Source: Paramecium sonneborni
Lineage: Eukaryota > Ciliophora > Oligohymenophorea > Peniculida > Parameciidae
Assembly (NCBI GenBank): GCA_905182985.1
Contig: CAJJDN010000161.1
Span: 66,095 to 130,094 of the forward strand
Length of the DNA stretch: 64,000 nucleotides
Direction: 5' to 3'
Numbering within the stretch: the stretch's first letter is position 1; the number at the start of each line of letters is the position of its first letter. This document shows positions 47,108 through 62,616 of the stretch, in pieces. Under the pieces are notes generated by a model. The model was given only the letters and a program-made list of their open reading frames with translations, ran no database searches and had not been told where the DNA came from. A program made the position numbers and the translations under genes.

Positions 47108-48764
47108 TCAAAGCTAAGAATTCAGTTTGAGACCATTCATCAAAGTTTTAATTTAATCTTTTTCTAAATGTGAGTTTTCTAGTACATGTTTAGATGATTC
47201 AGGGTTATATTCAACCGTGAAATTATCCATGAGCTAATTAGATTATTTATTTTAATACAAATTTGTCATAGAATGATCCATACCAAATAATTCTAAAATC
47301 ACCTTATCTGAGTGCCCAAAGACATGTAAATAAAATAATCAATGGATAAACAAAAATGGATTATGGTAGCTAGATTCCCTTTGATGAGGCAGATAATGTT
47401 CCTAATGACCAACATATTATGCCAAAAAAGAGACCAAGCATTCCAATTACAAAATAAATTCTTGAATTTCTATTCTTATCAAATCTATACAAATAAGATA
47501 TTGATAATCCAGGAACTACTAAATCCATTAATGATAACCAAACACAAATTTTGTCAAGGTTATATCTAAATTATGGCATTTAGAAAAGTACTGGATAATT
47601 GGAATACTTAAATATTAATAAATATAAGAATACTTGCAAAACAACTATTTAATAATTGACTGAAAAAGCTGTTGTCAAAAGATAAAAGTAGTATATACAA
47701 TCAAATATAATTATTGCTCCATATAAAATAGTAACTCCTCTTAAACTTATGATCTTAAATAATCTAAGTAAAGATCCAGATATGCAAAAAGTTATCAAGT
47801 TTGAAATGTACCAAGCTTAATTTAATGTTAGATAAAGAACTACTAATGCTATCGATAAAACTATTGATATGCAATCACATACTCTTATTGATAAGTAGAT
47901 TTGTGCTTATAATTTCAAATTTACTGACAAAAAGCATTGTAATTCATTGAATATAAACCAACAGCAAAATAAAGCTAATACTAAGCACATTATCATTACT
48001 ACTTCATACCAAGAATTTATGAAATGTACAAGTACATAAAAAAGTATTGATGCAATTATATAAAATATATACAATACCCAATTGACTATAAAACCCTAAA
48101 AGTATACTACTTAACCTTCTAACTAAAATGATTAAATTGCAATTAATCTTTTTAAGAAAGGAGATTTTTATAGATTAATCTCAATTTTTAAAGATCTAAT
48201 TTTAGCCATCTTAGTGAATAGCCAAACACAAAAGCATAAAATTAATACTAAAAAAATTGTAGTTGAATCAAAATTAATCTTTATTTATTGATACTTCTCA
48301 AGTGTTGTGTATTAACAGATAAGCCAATATTAGAATGTAAGATTTTCCTATATATTTGATTGAGGATTAAGTACTCCAATCTCAAATTCAATCATTCCTG
48401 ATTCTATTGAGTTTGAGTCACTCTTATCTTTCTCGCATATATTATTTATTTCAATATTTGTAGAGTTATTTATTGTATAATTTGAGTATTATTTATATCC
48501 CAAGTTTGTCAATTTAAAATGTTGATTATATATAACATATCCATTTAGTATAATTTGTAAAGTATTTTGTAAATTTGAGTTTGAGGTGGCATTAATTATT
48601 TATAATTCAGGAGGAGTGCAACACGATTTCTCATTCCAATGAAATAAAGTATTATATTTTGATTCTATACTATAAATCATCCAAGAGTATTCAAAAGTAT
48701 CGATCAAAGTAATTGTTTATGAGAAAGCATTTACCATCAAAATAAGAAAAATACGTATAAACAT
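47108..48764 (-). CDS. Signal peptide peptidase-like (SPPL) intramembrane protease family protein
   Basis: A 543-residue product with one intron (47234-47258). An N-terminal signal segment (MFIRIFLILMVNAFSQT) and a luminal domain of about 150 residues precede some nine membrane helices. The two aspartates of the SPP/presenilin fold are present: IIFDCIYYFYLL in place of YD, and WLSLMDLVVPGLSI in place of LGLGD. The PAL motif region reads QLPQSIFVYPLII. The Asp are kept, but the surrounding GxGD and PAL residues are altered, so activity is uncertain. The cytoplasmic tail is short and acidic. Confidence 0.82.
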
Positions 48765-49181
48765 TATTTAATTAATACAAAAAATCAATCACTAAATATA
48801 AGTCTATATTAGAACAATATCTTTTAATATATAAATTAAAAATAATATCTATAAATATTTAGTAGGATAAGACCTAAACTAGGTAAGAATTAAAAATAAA
48901 TGATTATTTTAAAAGTTATGAAATTATGTACATTCGATATATTTGGATAAAAAAAAATAAAGATCAATATAAAAATTAAGAAATTAAACATCTGATTTTC
49001 ATTTTAAGTAAATTAGAATAAAAATTACTAAGAATGTTTTTTATTCTTTATCTATTTTCTTTTTGGTTTTATTAATAATTCATATAATCGTTATACTTAT
49101 TTAAATGCTAAATACTTCAATTAATTTTTTTGAGGAGAATGACATAATCAAATTAAGAAAATACGTATTAAAACATTAATT

Positions 49182-51056
49182 ATGAAGCTCATTGGGAAAG
49201 AGAATGAATGGAAAAAAGATAAGGCAGTTTTAGAATAAAAAATATAATTACTTGAGCTTTAATTAGATGATTACAAATCAAGAGAATTCAACTATAAAAA
49301 ATTGAATGAGACAATAACACAAGCTATAAATGATACATCTACAGCATAGAAAGTATTGATTTGTTTAAAATATAATAGAGATCTGTTTCTGAATTATAAA
49401 AAAATGTCGATATTTAACAGAAAGATCATAATAAGGTGATTTATAAGGAGTAGATTAAGTCTTTGGAACTTTAAGTAAAAATTGATTAATAAAAATGAAT
49501 AGGTTAGATCGTTAACAGAATAATTATAAGAAAAAGATTAATAAGGAAAAGAGATGGAATTATAATTCTAGAAACAATATTATCAATATGATCATAGAAT
49601 AATTTAATTGGAATAAGAGAAGACATAGTGTAATTAAGAAAATGCAAAGTTGAAAGAATAGATATTGAAACTTGAAGAGAGTTAAAAATAGAGAGAATAA
49701 CAATATAAAAGTTAATTGGACTAAGAAATATAAAGGATGAAAGATTTGAATATGTAAGATAATGATGCCAAATAATCTGATTATGAATCAAAATATTCTT
49801 AATTGTCGTTGTTGTATGAGAAAGAGAAAGAGTAGCTTCAATAAAGAATTAGTAAATGTTAGAATACTATAAAAAGATATTAATAACATATAGAATAAAA
49901 TATAGATATAGTTAATATAAAATAGTAGTATGAGGAGTAAATTCAATAACTTTAGTAATAGAATTCAGTATTATAATCATAATTTCAATATGAGAGATAA
50001 ATCTTATTGTAATAGATCGATGAATTAAAGAAATAATAAAGAGATCATATAATGAAGGAGAGTATAAATTATCATGAATCAACATCCAAAAAAAGGAGTG
50101 TTGATGCAGTGAAAATTAAAAGTTCCTTATAATCATATGATAGTCCAGTGTAATGTAAGAGTTTTCATATTGCCAGTTAAGATACAAAAGGAATAACTTA
50201 TAATTAATATATTAAGAATTAATCTAATTAATCCCTTAATTTTACTTAAAAATAGCTTTAATAATCTTAATAATAATAATAATAATAATAGAATAATTAA
50301 TCATTTGAAAAGTGTTCTAAATAAAATGATGGATTACCTATATCAATAGATTAGTTTAATTTAATGAGAAATAAAAAGTAAAAATCTTAATCAACTTTAT
50401 CAATACCAACAAGCAATAATTATAATTTAAATTCATTATTATAAGAAGCTAGTATATTTTAATAAAATTAAGAATCATTTTAATTGGATTCAAATAGCAA
50501 TCCTAAAGAAGATTGTTCTAAATTAAGAATTTTGAGATAATTGAATCCAAATATTGGAAATAGATAATTAGATTATAACCGTTCAGTAAAGAATGATCAA
50601 TATAGATAAGTAGAATAAACTTATTAAAGATCAGCATCATAAGAGGGTTTAAAGAGTTCAGTATCTAATTTAAGTAAGATGCTTGGATAAACTGAAATAA
50701 GTTATTAATAGTAATCAAATTCAACATAATAATAAACAAATAATACTTCTTTAAATAGTTTAAAAGTACCTGTTTTTACATAAAATTAATTAAATAGTTT
50801 GAAAAATAATACTTAATATATATATCCTTGTGCTACTTTGAGAATGAATGAGAATCATGTTTCAAAGGTGAGATATAACAACAACAATCATAGTGTTCAT
50901 GAGGAGATTAAATAAAATAAAGAAAATCAATAGCCAACCAAAAAATAATCTAGGAGTGATATTAAAATGATTATTGGAAAGTTATTATAAACAAAAGTAA
51001 AACAAAATGATAATTTGGATAAGACTTCTTAATTTTCAAAATTTAATCGGATTTGA
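49182..51056 (+). CDS. Q-rich coiled-coil protein
   Basis: A 606-residue product with introns 49353-49378 and 49475-49502. The first 300 residues are a long heptad-rich coiled coil (Gln, Glu, Lys, Tyr). The rest is a Ser/Asn/Gln-rich low-complexity region with a short poly-Gln run (50266-50290). Most glutamines use TAA or TAG. No motif, membrane segment or family resemblance. Likely a structural, cytoskeletal or basal-body type component, but that is a guess from composition. Confidence 0.75.
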
Positions 51057-51106
51057 ATAATTTATTTTTCATTAATAAAATATATAATTACAAAAATAAT
51101 TTAAAG

Positions 51107-52305
51107 ATGGCTAGAGGATAAGAAGTTAAAGTCTTGCCTGAAGAGAAAGATGCCTTAGAAAAAGTAAGGAAAGCTGTATAAATGCTAATTGCAAATGGGA
51201 GCATTGATTTTATTGTCATTTTAAAATTGATTCAATAGAAAAAGGTTTTCATTAATTAAATTGCAACCGAGTTATATAAGTATTGCAATGTGATCTATTT
51301 AAAGTTTAACTAAAATATATTTAAAAGAGAAAAATGTGGTCCAATTGATTTTCTTAATTGATTTCATTTGTAAAAGTGATTTAAAAGATTTCAAAATTGC
51401 CATTAGATCATACATAGTGAAATTATTCTTAAAAATATATAAGAATTAAAAAGAGTTTGGATGTGATCTATTAAAATTGAAAACTGTATTTAAAAGTTGG
51501 GTATTCATTTTCCTTTAAAATATAGTTTCATATCTTTCCATTACCTACATTGATTGAAATCAGTAATAAAGTACAATAAGAATTAAAAGAAGATTTAGAT
51601 TAATTGCCTCATGAAAAATTAGAGGAGCTAAAAAAGTTTTATAAAAGTTTAAATGTAACAGGATATGAATAATTCTTAAATGTAATTTATATTAATTACA
51701 TTATTAGGGAACCTACAAGAGACCAGCAGGAGTTAAACGTCCAATGGAAGATTAAGTAGTTAAAAAGATTAAACCTGAATAAAAAAATTAATAAAGTTAA
51801 AGAGTAAATGTAGCTGTTTAATAATAATAAAATTTTGTATAATAACAATCAATTCCTCAACCTTAAATATAATCCTTATCTAATCATTAATAAGTTCATA
51901 CTTATTCATAAGCTATTCAAAATATTCATTAATAGAATAATTAAACCTCTGCTTCTTAATAATTTAGAAATCTCTAACCTTCTCAGATGGTTCCTTGCAA
52001 TCATTATGCACCCACAAATTCTCTATCAACCAATTATCCATACTTGAACCCTTATTATTAAAATTAGTTTTCTTAAATTCCTTAAGTGACAAATTTGAAT
52101 CATAACCTTCCTCAACCTTCACAATAACAAGTATAACCTCAATCACATCGATAACCCTAATAATAAACACCATAAAATCCTAATACTATGAATTATACTT
52201 AATAATAATAAAACATTTTAAATACTTAACCATAGCCTCAAAAATAAACCAATAATCAATATTAATAACAACAATAATAATAATAACAATAATAATAATA
52301 ATAAC

Positions 52306-52340
<35 letters not shown>

Positions 52341-53108
52341 TAATAATAATAATAATAACAATAATAATAATAATAATAATAATAACAATAATAATAACAA
52401 TAATAATAACAATAATAATAACAATAATAATAACAATAATAATAGTATTAATAATAACAATAATTGAATAATTAAAAATAAGTTGTTATTCCTATAGACC
52501 CCAATTAAACCACAACAGTTTTCGGTTCTCTTTTTTAGTATTTCTCAGATTAACTTTAAATTAAGCATGATTTAGTAAACAAGGATGCTGTTAAGGAATT
52601 TTTAAAGTAATTGAATCAAATGATATGTGAATAGAAAATAAATCCCATCTTCAGAGTTACTATCAAATCCTAATCGTTATGGAACTTTAATAAAATGTCC
52701 AACTTGTTTTATGAGATTTAGAAATTAAAGTGCTTACATTTAACATTTGAATAATCATGCAAGTTATCAATTAGAAAAATTAAGAGAAGATTAGAAAAAA
52801 GAAGTTTAAATGAGCTGTTCTAGTGAAGTAAATTTATTTTTTATTTATAGGAATGGATGTCATCAACATAAACTATTAAAGAAAATAAAAATTAAGAAAA
52901 AAGTTATTCAATAGATCTAGATAAATTGAATAACTAAAATTGTGCATTTTGCTTAGAAAAATTTTAGGGTCGTTGGGATTCAAAAAATTGTAAATGGATT
53001 TATGAAAATGTCAGAAATTACACCCTAGAATCAAATGATTTTGATGATCCTTAGTTAATTTCAATTCATTAAAAATGTAATGAAGTTTTAAATGAAATAA
53101 ACGCTTGA
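51107..53108 (+). CDS. PCF11: Pcf11-like mRNA cleavage/polyadenylation factor
   Basis: A 624-residue product with introns starting at 51280, 51501, 51682, 52607 and 52828. The N-terminal 140 residues are a CTD-interacting domain: KNVVQLIFLIDFICKSDLKD, FKIAIRSYIVKLFLKIYKNQ, and a final VFKSWFHIFPLPTL. The middle is Gln/Pro/Asn-rich with 61 consecutive Gln. The C-terminus has a Cys2-His2 zinc motif (IKCPTCFMRFRN...HLNNH) and the FCLEKFQGRWDSKNCKWIYE segment with a later His/Cys pair, as in Pcf11. It would bind the phosphorylated RNA polymerase II tail and couple 3'-end cleavage to termination. Confidence 0.88.
52263..52445 (+). repeat. 61-codon poly-Gln tract of mixed TAA/CAA/TAG codons
   Basis: Sixty-one uninterrupted Gln codons, mostly TAA with regularly spaced CAA and one terminal TAG, inside the Pcf11-like gene; five more Gln follow after one Tyr. 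The minus strand of the same bases is an artefactual poly-Leu frame. Confidence 0.92.
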
Positions 53109-53192
53109 AGATACTCTTCTATTTTTTTTTGAGAATGATTATTTAATATTCATAATACAAAAATTATCAAAATTCCTATCTAATTATTTTTT

Positions 53193-55028
53193 TCATTAGT
53201 CATTTTGATTTTCTGACAGAGAATCAATCTAAAAAGTTTCCAAAGTTTCCAGTTCATAAATCTGTTATACTTTTTTTATTTACTCAGTATTTAAAAATTA
53301 TTATAACTAAGTTAAAACATTAATTTATTTCTCATTTTGACTATCTACAAGAGAGCTGTTACTATTAAAATCAGAGTCAAAACTAATTTATTTTTTTGAA
53401 GATATTTGAGGCCTATTATGTGATAACATGATAGCCTAATATGGTAAAAAATGTTCAAAATTTGAATTATCAATAATTAAATTATAAGTTTCTCCTTATA
53501 TTTAATATTAATTTTTATAATCAGCAACTATAAATTCTTAAAGTGAATTAGATCTACTAGATTCTTGTGATCTATTTTCTGATTACAAATCTTCTGCTTA
53601 TTCTTCTTCAGAATCGATTTAATAGTTTATAAAGGGATATTTGAAAAAGGGATTTTTTGGATTTATTGGTTTGATATCGAGTATCTTACCATTATAAAAT
53701 CTATGAGAATCAAACAAATCAAAATATACTTTTCTTTTCATTTATTTTAAGAGTATTTTTTATTTTTTTTATTTATTTGATTTCTTCTATTTAACAGGTT
53801 TAGATGGTTCTTGATCTTAATTAAGTATTTTTGGGCAAGTTTATTCAGTTTAATTAAATATTTTTTCGAATTGGTTTTATTATAAGAGATCCCATTTTTA
53901 TATTACAGTGTTTTTTTTTTTTTTTTTTTGAATAGAAGTATTTTAATTAGATTCTGGAATTTCATCTATAATTTCATCAAATTTTGAAATCTATTGATAT
54001 GAAGAATGTTTTTATTTAATTATAGTTTATCTATTCTTGTATTATTAATCTGAAAGATTACCATTTTTTAGTATACTTGAAATAATAGTAGGTTTATCTT
54101 TTTTCTAATAAATTTCAGAATTTACTAATGGACTATGAAATTTAACTGATTTAAAACTTAAATTTGGAGAGGCAGATGATTCAGAAAACAAATCTTATTA
54201 GTTTAGTTATAAGCTTGTATCTAATTCTTGTTTTTAGTTGTTATCTTCAGTAAAAGGGAATTCTAAATTTTGTTTCAAATCTAAATATTAAATAAAGGCT
54301 TCTTCAATAGTATCAATATCTTATTCTTCCAACAAAGAATCTATTATATTTTTAATGGATTTAAGAATTTGAAAGATAAGAAGTCTTAATTTTCTAACTT
54401 TTTAAAATGTCTCAACATTTCCGTGATCTCTTAAACTTTTTATATCTTTCATCTCGTAGTACCCTTTAATATCAGTAGAAATAAAACTAAGATTTTCTGC
54501 ATTTTTGAATACTTTCTAAATGTCTAAAAGATTTAAAAAATTTTAATAATCAAAATTCTATCCAATATCTACATCGTTTTAATTTACCCATGAAATTGTT
54601 TACATTCTAACAACCTCAACAGATGAATTGATCAATCCAAGCATTTGTTCTTAGTCAAAATTTTGATATTTATTAATAGTTGATTTCAAAAAGCTTTTAC
54701 AAATTTGAGTTAATTTGCAAATACGATATGACATAGGTTAACCCTCCAATTTCACAGAAATTAGTCTTTATAAATAATTAAGATTATTTATGCCACTTCT
54801 TTTAGTTATTTTAATTAGTTCTTAATTTGGTTATACTTCCAACATAGGTAAACCCATTTTAATTAGTTATTTGAAAATATTTTAAAAATAAGGTAATCTT
54901 TCTTATACTGCTTAATTAATTTCTATATTATTATTATTATTAAGATCATCTTTATATAAAATCTTAGAATATTTTGAACATCCTTGAATAGCTGATGAAC
55001 TTCTTTTTTAATTAGTTTTGGAAGACAT
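53193..55028 (-). CDS. CHAF1A: CAF-1 large subunit (CHAF1A/p150-like)
   Basis: An intronless 611-residue frame. The diagnostic part is near residue 430: LLKQMKRKVYFDLFDSHRFY, NGKILDIKPINPKNPFFKYP, and FINYQIDSEEEQAEDL. This is the CAF-1 A (acid) domain pattern: a hydrophobic strand, then FYxGK, then NPF, then a Tyr-x-Asp-Ser-Glu-Glu acidic patch. Upstream is a Lys-rich KxxK segment as in the KER region; N-terminal helices are Gln/Lys-rich. CAF-1 deposits H3-H4 behind replication forks. A 19-A homopolymer (53911-53929) encodes five Lys and could slip. Its start lies 55 bp downstream of the next gene's stop. Confidence 0.8.
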
Positions 55029-55083
55029 ATTTTGAATTTTATATATATAAATAAATAATTAAGTTTAAGTTTGAATAAAAAAA

Positions 55084-56641
55084 TCAAAGTTGTTTTTCTG
55101 AAACAATCCAATCTCTGTAATGATTTATACGACATACAAGATTTTATGAATAGACTCCCATGATATCTTGGATATTCTAAAAAATAGGGGAGGAAGGATA
55201 CTTAAATATAGGAATCAAAAATTTCATTGGTTATTTTAAGTCTTTTGTGAATGAGTTAAATTTCTTTTTTTCTAAAATGTGTTCTATTTTACGAAATGAA
55301 ATCAATTTCTATTTTTATCAAATTTTTCCAATCTATTTAATGTTCCTAAATTAGAGAAATACAATTACTTTGTATATTGTAGCATAAAAAGGAACTTAAT
55401 TCAATTTTTTAGCTAATTTATCAACTAAACGAGAAGGTATAGTGTAATTTTATGTAAGTGATGATTTTAAATCTTGTGAAAAATCTTATAAAAGTAAATG
55501 ATTTGGTTTGAGTGATTGAATTGTTGATAGTATCGATTATGAAACATTGGGATTGATATTAAGCATAAGTAAATCATCTTTTTTTATGATTCTTGAATGA
55601 TTATTTGTAATATATTCAAGTAGTAACATAATTTATTTTTTCTGTATTTCTTAGTTTTTTGTATCAACAACCATTTAGTTTAATACATCAGCTAAAATAT
55701 GGAAGAATAAGCATACAATTTTCAATCAGATAGTTTTTAATAGGTTTAGCTCTAAGAATTGATGATTTATATTAGTCAATGATTTTAAGGATTTTACGAA
55801 TAGCTCTTTGGGAAATTTAAAATTAGAGGAGTATTTTATAGAATAGGAACTTAAATTAAGTAAAATGAACATGATTTAATTGATGGAGTTCTGAAAATGA
55901 ATGTAATTGAATGGTCAGTTCAGTGGAATGAGTTTGTGATTGAATTAAATTATTGATTAAGTGAATAGCAAAGGTAGTGAATTGATTTTATGAATAGGGT
56001 TGTAGGAAAGGCTATAATGTAATATCTTTGAGTAACTAAATGTATAATAAGTCAACTATTTAAGTGATTGTAGAATAGCCATTTAATTCTTAATAGAGGG
56101 TAGGAGGATTAAGTAATGGTTATCGTAACAATTCAAGTTTTTGAATGATTTTGATTAGATTTGGTTCAATAAGAAAGGTGATAATGAATTGATGTTTAAA
56201 TTTAGTAAATTCTTATTTAGTTTGTATAGGTAGTGTATATTTAGAAAGTTGTATATGATTGGATGGTTTAATTAGATCTAAGAGGAGTTCATAAATTAAT
56301 TCTGTGGGTTGGTGTTGAAATTTGGATTTAAGTGATTCCCATAGAATTTAAGTTTTATCAGTGAGACAATAGGCAGAAGATCGACGATTGTTTGTAAGTA
56401 GATTAGGGCGTGATATTTTTTTAGGATGTTAATTATGGATGATATCTGTAAGTTTAGCTAGAAGGGATTAATGTTAGAGTTTGCGTAGTTTGATTTCGTT
56501 GGTTTTAAGATAGGATCTGACAGGTGAATTGAATTGAAAATTGGGAGTAAAGGATGATTGATTTATCAATTAAGACATATTAGGTAATCGTAGGGAGTAG
56601 GCACTGGAACTACGAGCTTGACTAGGTGAAGTATATAGCAT
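55084..56641 (-). CDS. Hypothetical protein, possibly N-terminally incomplete
   Basis: A 494-residue product with introns 55692-55716, 55346-55368 and 55177-55201, from ATG at 56641 (a later in-frame ATG is at 56578). It is predicted largely helical throughout: SSAYCLTDKTQILWESLKSK, PTELIYELLLDLIKPSN, DVLNQMVVDTKNQEIQKKQI, and ending IQDIMGVYSQNLVC, NHYRDWIVSEKQL. No family I can name, though the helical layout recalls cytoskeletal or gamma-tubulin-complex proteins. The same frame remains protein-like for 300 bp upstream of the ATG but holds three TGA codons (56810-56812, 56828-56830, 56897-56899). Confidence 0.7.
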
Positions 56642-56934
56642 ATTATTAATATTGACATAATCACACAGAAGATTTTATAATAGTTAATAAATTTGTAATT
56701 CATCAGTATTATGTTTAGATGAATGAGGAATTAATATATTTATTAATTTATAATAAGAATGAGTGGAACAGAAGAAGGGTATGTATGAATTAATAATGTA
56801 AATTAGAAGTCAAGATGATTCTGATGATCAATAATTCCCAAAGAGTTTAGCTAATTAAAGTTTATCGGAGAGACTTAAATAATAGGCTCTGGAAGTTCAT
56901 AGAATGTTGTAGTAATTAGAATCGGAGTTTAGAG

Positions 56935-60068
<3,134 letters not shown>

Positions 60069-60107
60069 AATATAATATATATACATATAATATATATAAT
60101 ATATTTA

Positions 60108-60502
60108 ATGTAGAATAAAAAATAAAATGCAAATCAGATTTTGAAAAAGCATATATTCAATCTTTAAAATAGAGAAGTAAATGATAAAAGAGACTATCTA
60201 TTAGATTTATCATATAAAATTGTATAACTATTGGATGATACTTAAAGTATTAATTCTATTTAATTTTATCTATTTAATTTGTAATATAAAATGATAAACA
60301 TTGTTTTAAAATTTATGTTTATGACGTTTTCTTTTAGATTCTAATCTGAAACCATGAGTTATTAAAATTATAGTGTAGATATAAATATTTATAATATTGT
60401 ATAACCAAAAATGATGATTTTATAGATTAAGAATCTTAATATACTATTTCTAAGAATAAACATCTATCAGATATAGTGGATTAAGATTTTCTTAATGATT
60501 GA
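60108..60502 (+). CDS. Small hypothetical gene, exon structure unresolved
   Basis: The frame from ATG at 60108 reads QNKKQNANQILKKHIFNLQN, REVNDKRDYLLDLSYKIVQL. A different frame at the end reads NDDFIDQESQYTISKNKHLS, DIVDQDFLND to TGA at 60500-60502. Both ends look coding, but I found no canonical intron or introns that join them, so the middle is uncertain. Could be a small gene with an unusual intron or a decaying one. It fills the gap between the USP and ORC1 genes. Confidence 0.32.
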
Positions 60503-60614
60503 AAATCTAGATTCTAAGTAAAAAAAAAACAGAAAAAAAGATAATGCGTAAAAATGAATTATCAATTAATATTTAAATACATTTTCCTGTTAAAATTTGT
60601 ATTATAAATTTTAA

Positions 60615-62616
60615 ATGCCAACAAAAAGAAGAGCCAAAAAAAAGAATAAAAGAGCTATTAAACGTATTATTTATGATAGCATTTATAGAATAGAAGTCAG
60701 GTAAAGTAGAGAAACAAAAACCTGAAAAAATAGAATATTAACCAAAACTTACCAACAGAACTTAAAGCAAAAGTAGAGCCTAAAATAAAAGCAATGATTA
60801 GAATAAAACTAAAGAGCAATAAAAACAATAAGAGAAACCTTTAGTTAAGGATATAATTGATTTATCTAATAACAATGGACAACATTAAGATTGTTAAATC
60901 TAAAAAGGATTTCCCGCTTTGTCGACTTTTAATCATTAAGAAGGTATTTTAACACATTGTCATTGATGAAGAATGTTCCAATTAAATTTCATATAATTCT
61001 CAGCTATTTACTTTCCAAAAAAGTGAAGTCCAGAATAAATATTCCAGATAATTAAGTAAACCCTAGATTATGAGTATACGATCTACTAAATTAAGTATCC
61101 CTACAAATTCTAAAAAATAACATATGGATATTGAATAAGAAGAATGTGAACTAATAAATTAAGCCATGATCTAAACAAGATGCAATCTTCTTGGAATACC
61201 AAAATAGAATAAAACATAAAAAGAACAATCCAGGACAACTGAAAACATATACTCTCATGAACCCTTTGAATAATAATCATCGTAACCTGAACACATTTAA
61301 TAATAATTATAATTGATGGAAGAATGTTTTACATCATTACTTGAAAGTACAGTTCCAGATGAAATACTTTGTAGAGATTAAGAAAAGGTTCTTATTACAA
61401 GATTTATCGAAGAAGGAATAAAAAATAATGGATAAAAATAAGCTTTATGTATAATCATACTCCTTATTCAATAGATATATCAGGAGTCCCAGGAATAGGT
61501 AAAACTGCTACAGTTTTAGAAGTTAAAAATTAATTACTCTCTAAAAAACTTAATTTCGATTTTATCTATTTTAATGCCATGAATGTTTCAACCCCAGAAG
61601 ATATTTATCCATTTCTCTATGAAAAAATTACTAATAAAAAAGAAACCTCCAAAATTAAATCTTGTATTCTTTTAAGTTTTTTTTATATCTATATTTTTTA
61701 GCTGAACTTTTCAATAATCATTCTAATATGATATAACAAAATAAAGTAATCTTATTAGATGAATGTGATAACCTTTATACTACAGATTAATAAGTTCTAT
61801 ATAATTTGGTTGATTGGCCTTAATAACCATCAGCTCGTTTGACTGTACTTATGATTGCTAATACTATGGATTTTCCTGAAAGACTTAAACCTAAATTATA
61901 ATCCAGATTAGGAAATCATAGAATCGTTTTTAAACCCTATAATAGTACTTAAATAGAAAGTATATTATAATAAAGAATGAAAACTAAAAAAATTAAATAA
62001 TTGTTTGCCTCCAATACTTTAAATTATTTAGGAAAAAAAATTGCTACAATTTCTACTGATATTCGCAAAACTTTAAGTGTTTGTCGAACTGCTATTCTTT
62101 TAGCAAAAGAATAACTCTAAAAACAAAACATTCTTTCTCAAATCGAAGTTGATCACATCAAACTAGCATATGATAAAATATATAATAAACCATAACATAA
62201 TGCTTTATAATACTTTAATGATGAATTAAAACTGCTCTTAATAATGATTGCTCTTGAAATTCATGTCAAAGGATATAATTATGCATATTTCCATCAAGTT
62301 ATTTAAAGACTTAATCAATAAAAATAATTAAAAAATTAATAAACTTTAACTTATAATTAAACCAAATATATCTTAATTAAATTAGCACAATTAAATTTAA
62401 TTGAAATTAAAGAAGGCCAACTTATATTAACTAAAACTAACTGGTAATAAAAATTACAAGTATAAATTTCATCTCTTATTATTCTAGAATAGTTTAGATA
62501 AAGATAGATTATTTAATTTAGATGATATTCTCATTCAACTTAAAATCAACATTGATGATATCAAAAATGGATTATCAAATGACGACCTTTTCAAAGAATT
62601 TTCAAATTTATTTTGA
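60615..62616 (+). CDS. ORC1: ORC1/CDC6-type origin-licensing AAA+ ATPase
   Basis: A 618-residue product with introns starting at 60664, 60944, 61449, 61664 (38 bp, the longest here) and 62460. The N-terminal 240 residues are basic and low complexity. The AAA+ core follows: Walker A SGVPGIGKTATVLEV, LNFDFIYFNAMNVSTPEDIY, Walker B NKVILLDECDNLYTT, sensor 1 LTVLMIANTMDFPERL, the box VII-like KPKLQSRLGNHRIVFKPYNS, and sensor 2 STDIRKTLSVCRTAI. The C-terminal winged helix is represented by ELKLLLIMIALEIHVKGYNY. The core order fits ORC1 and CDC6 equally; no BAH domain is visible. Binds and licenses replication origins in an ATP-dependent way. Confidence 0.88.

Noticed and set aside
47342..47569. 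Plus-strand frame within the SPP-like gene
   Set aside because: Antisense shadow of a multispan membrane protein whose minus-strand frame is 543 codons long with clear motifs.
52218..52460. Long poly-Leu frame on the minus strand
   Set aside because: It is the exact antisense of the poly-Gln tract in the Pcf11-like gene and has no independent support.
56810..56899. Genome-wide reassignment of TGA to Trp
   Set aside because: Every other gene here ends cleanly at TGA and uses TGG for conserved Trp (Myb, kinase, SLC25, USP), so any TGA readthrough would be local.
60664..61500. Separate small gene upstream of the ORC1 AAA+ core
   Set aside because: Introns at 60664, 60944 and 61449 join this basic region in frame to the Walker A exon, so it is the N-terminus of one protein.
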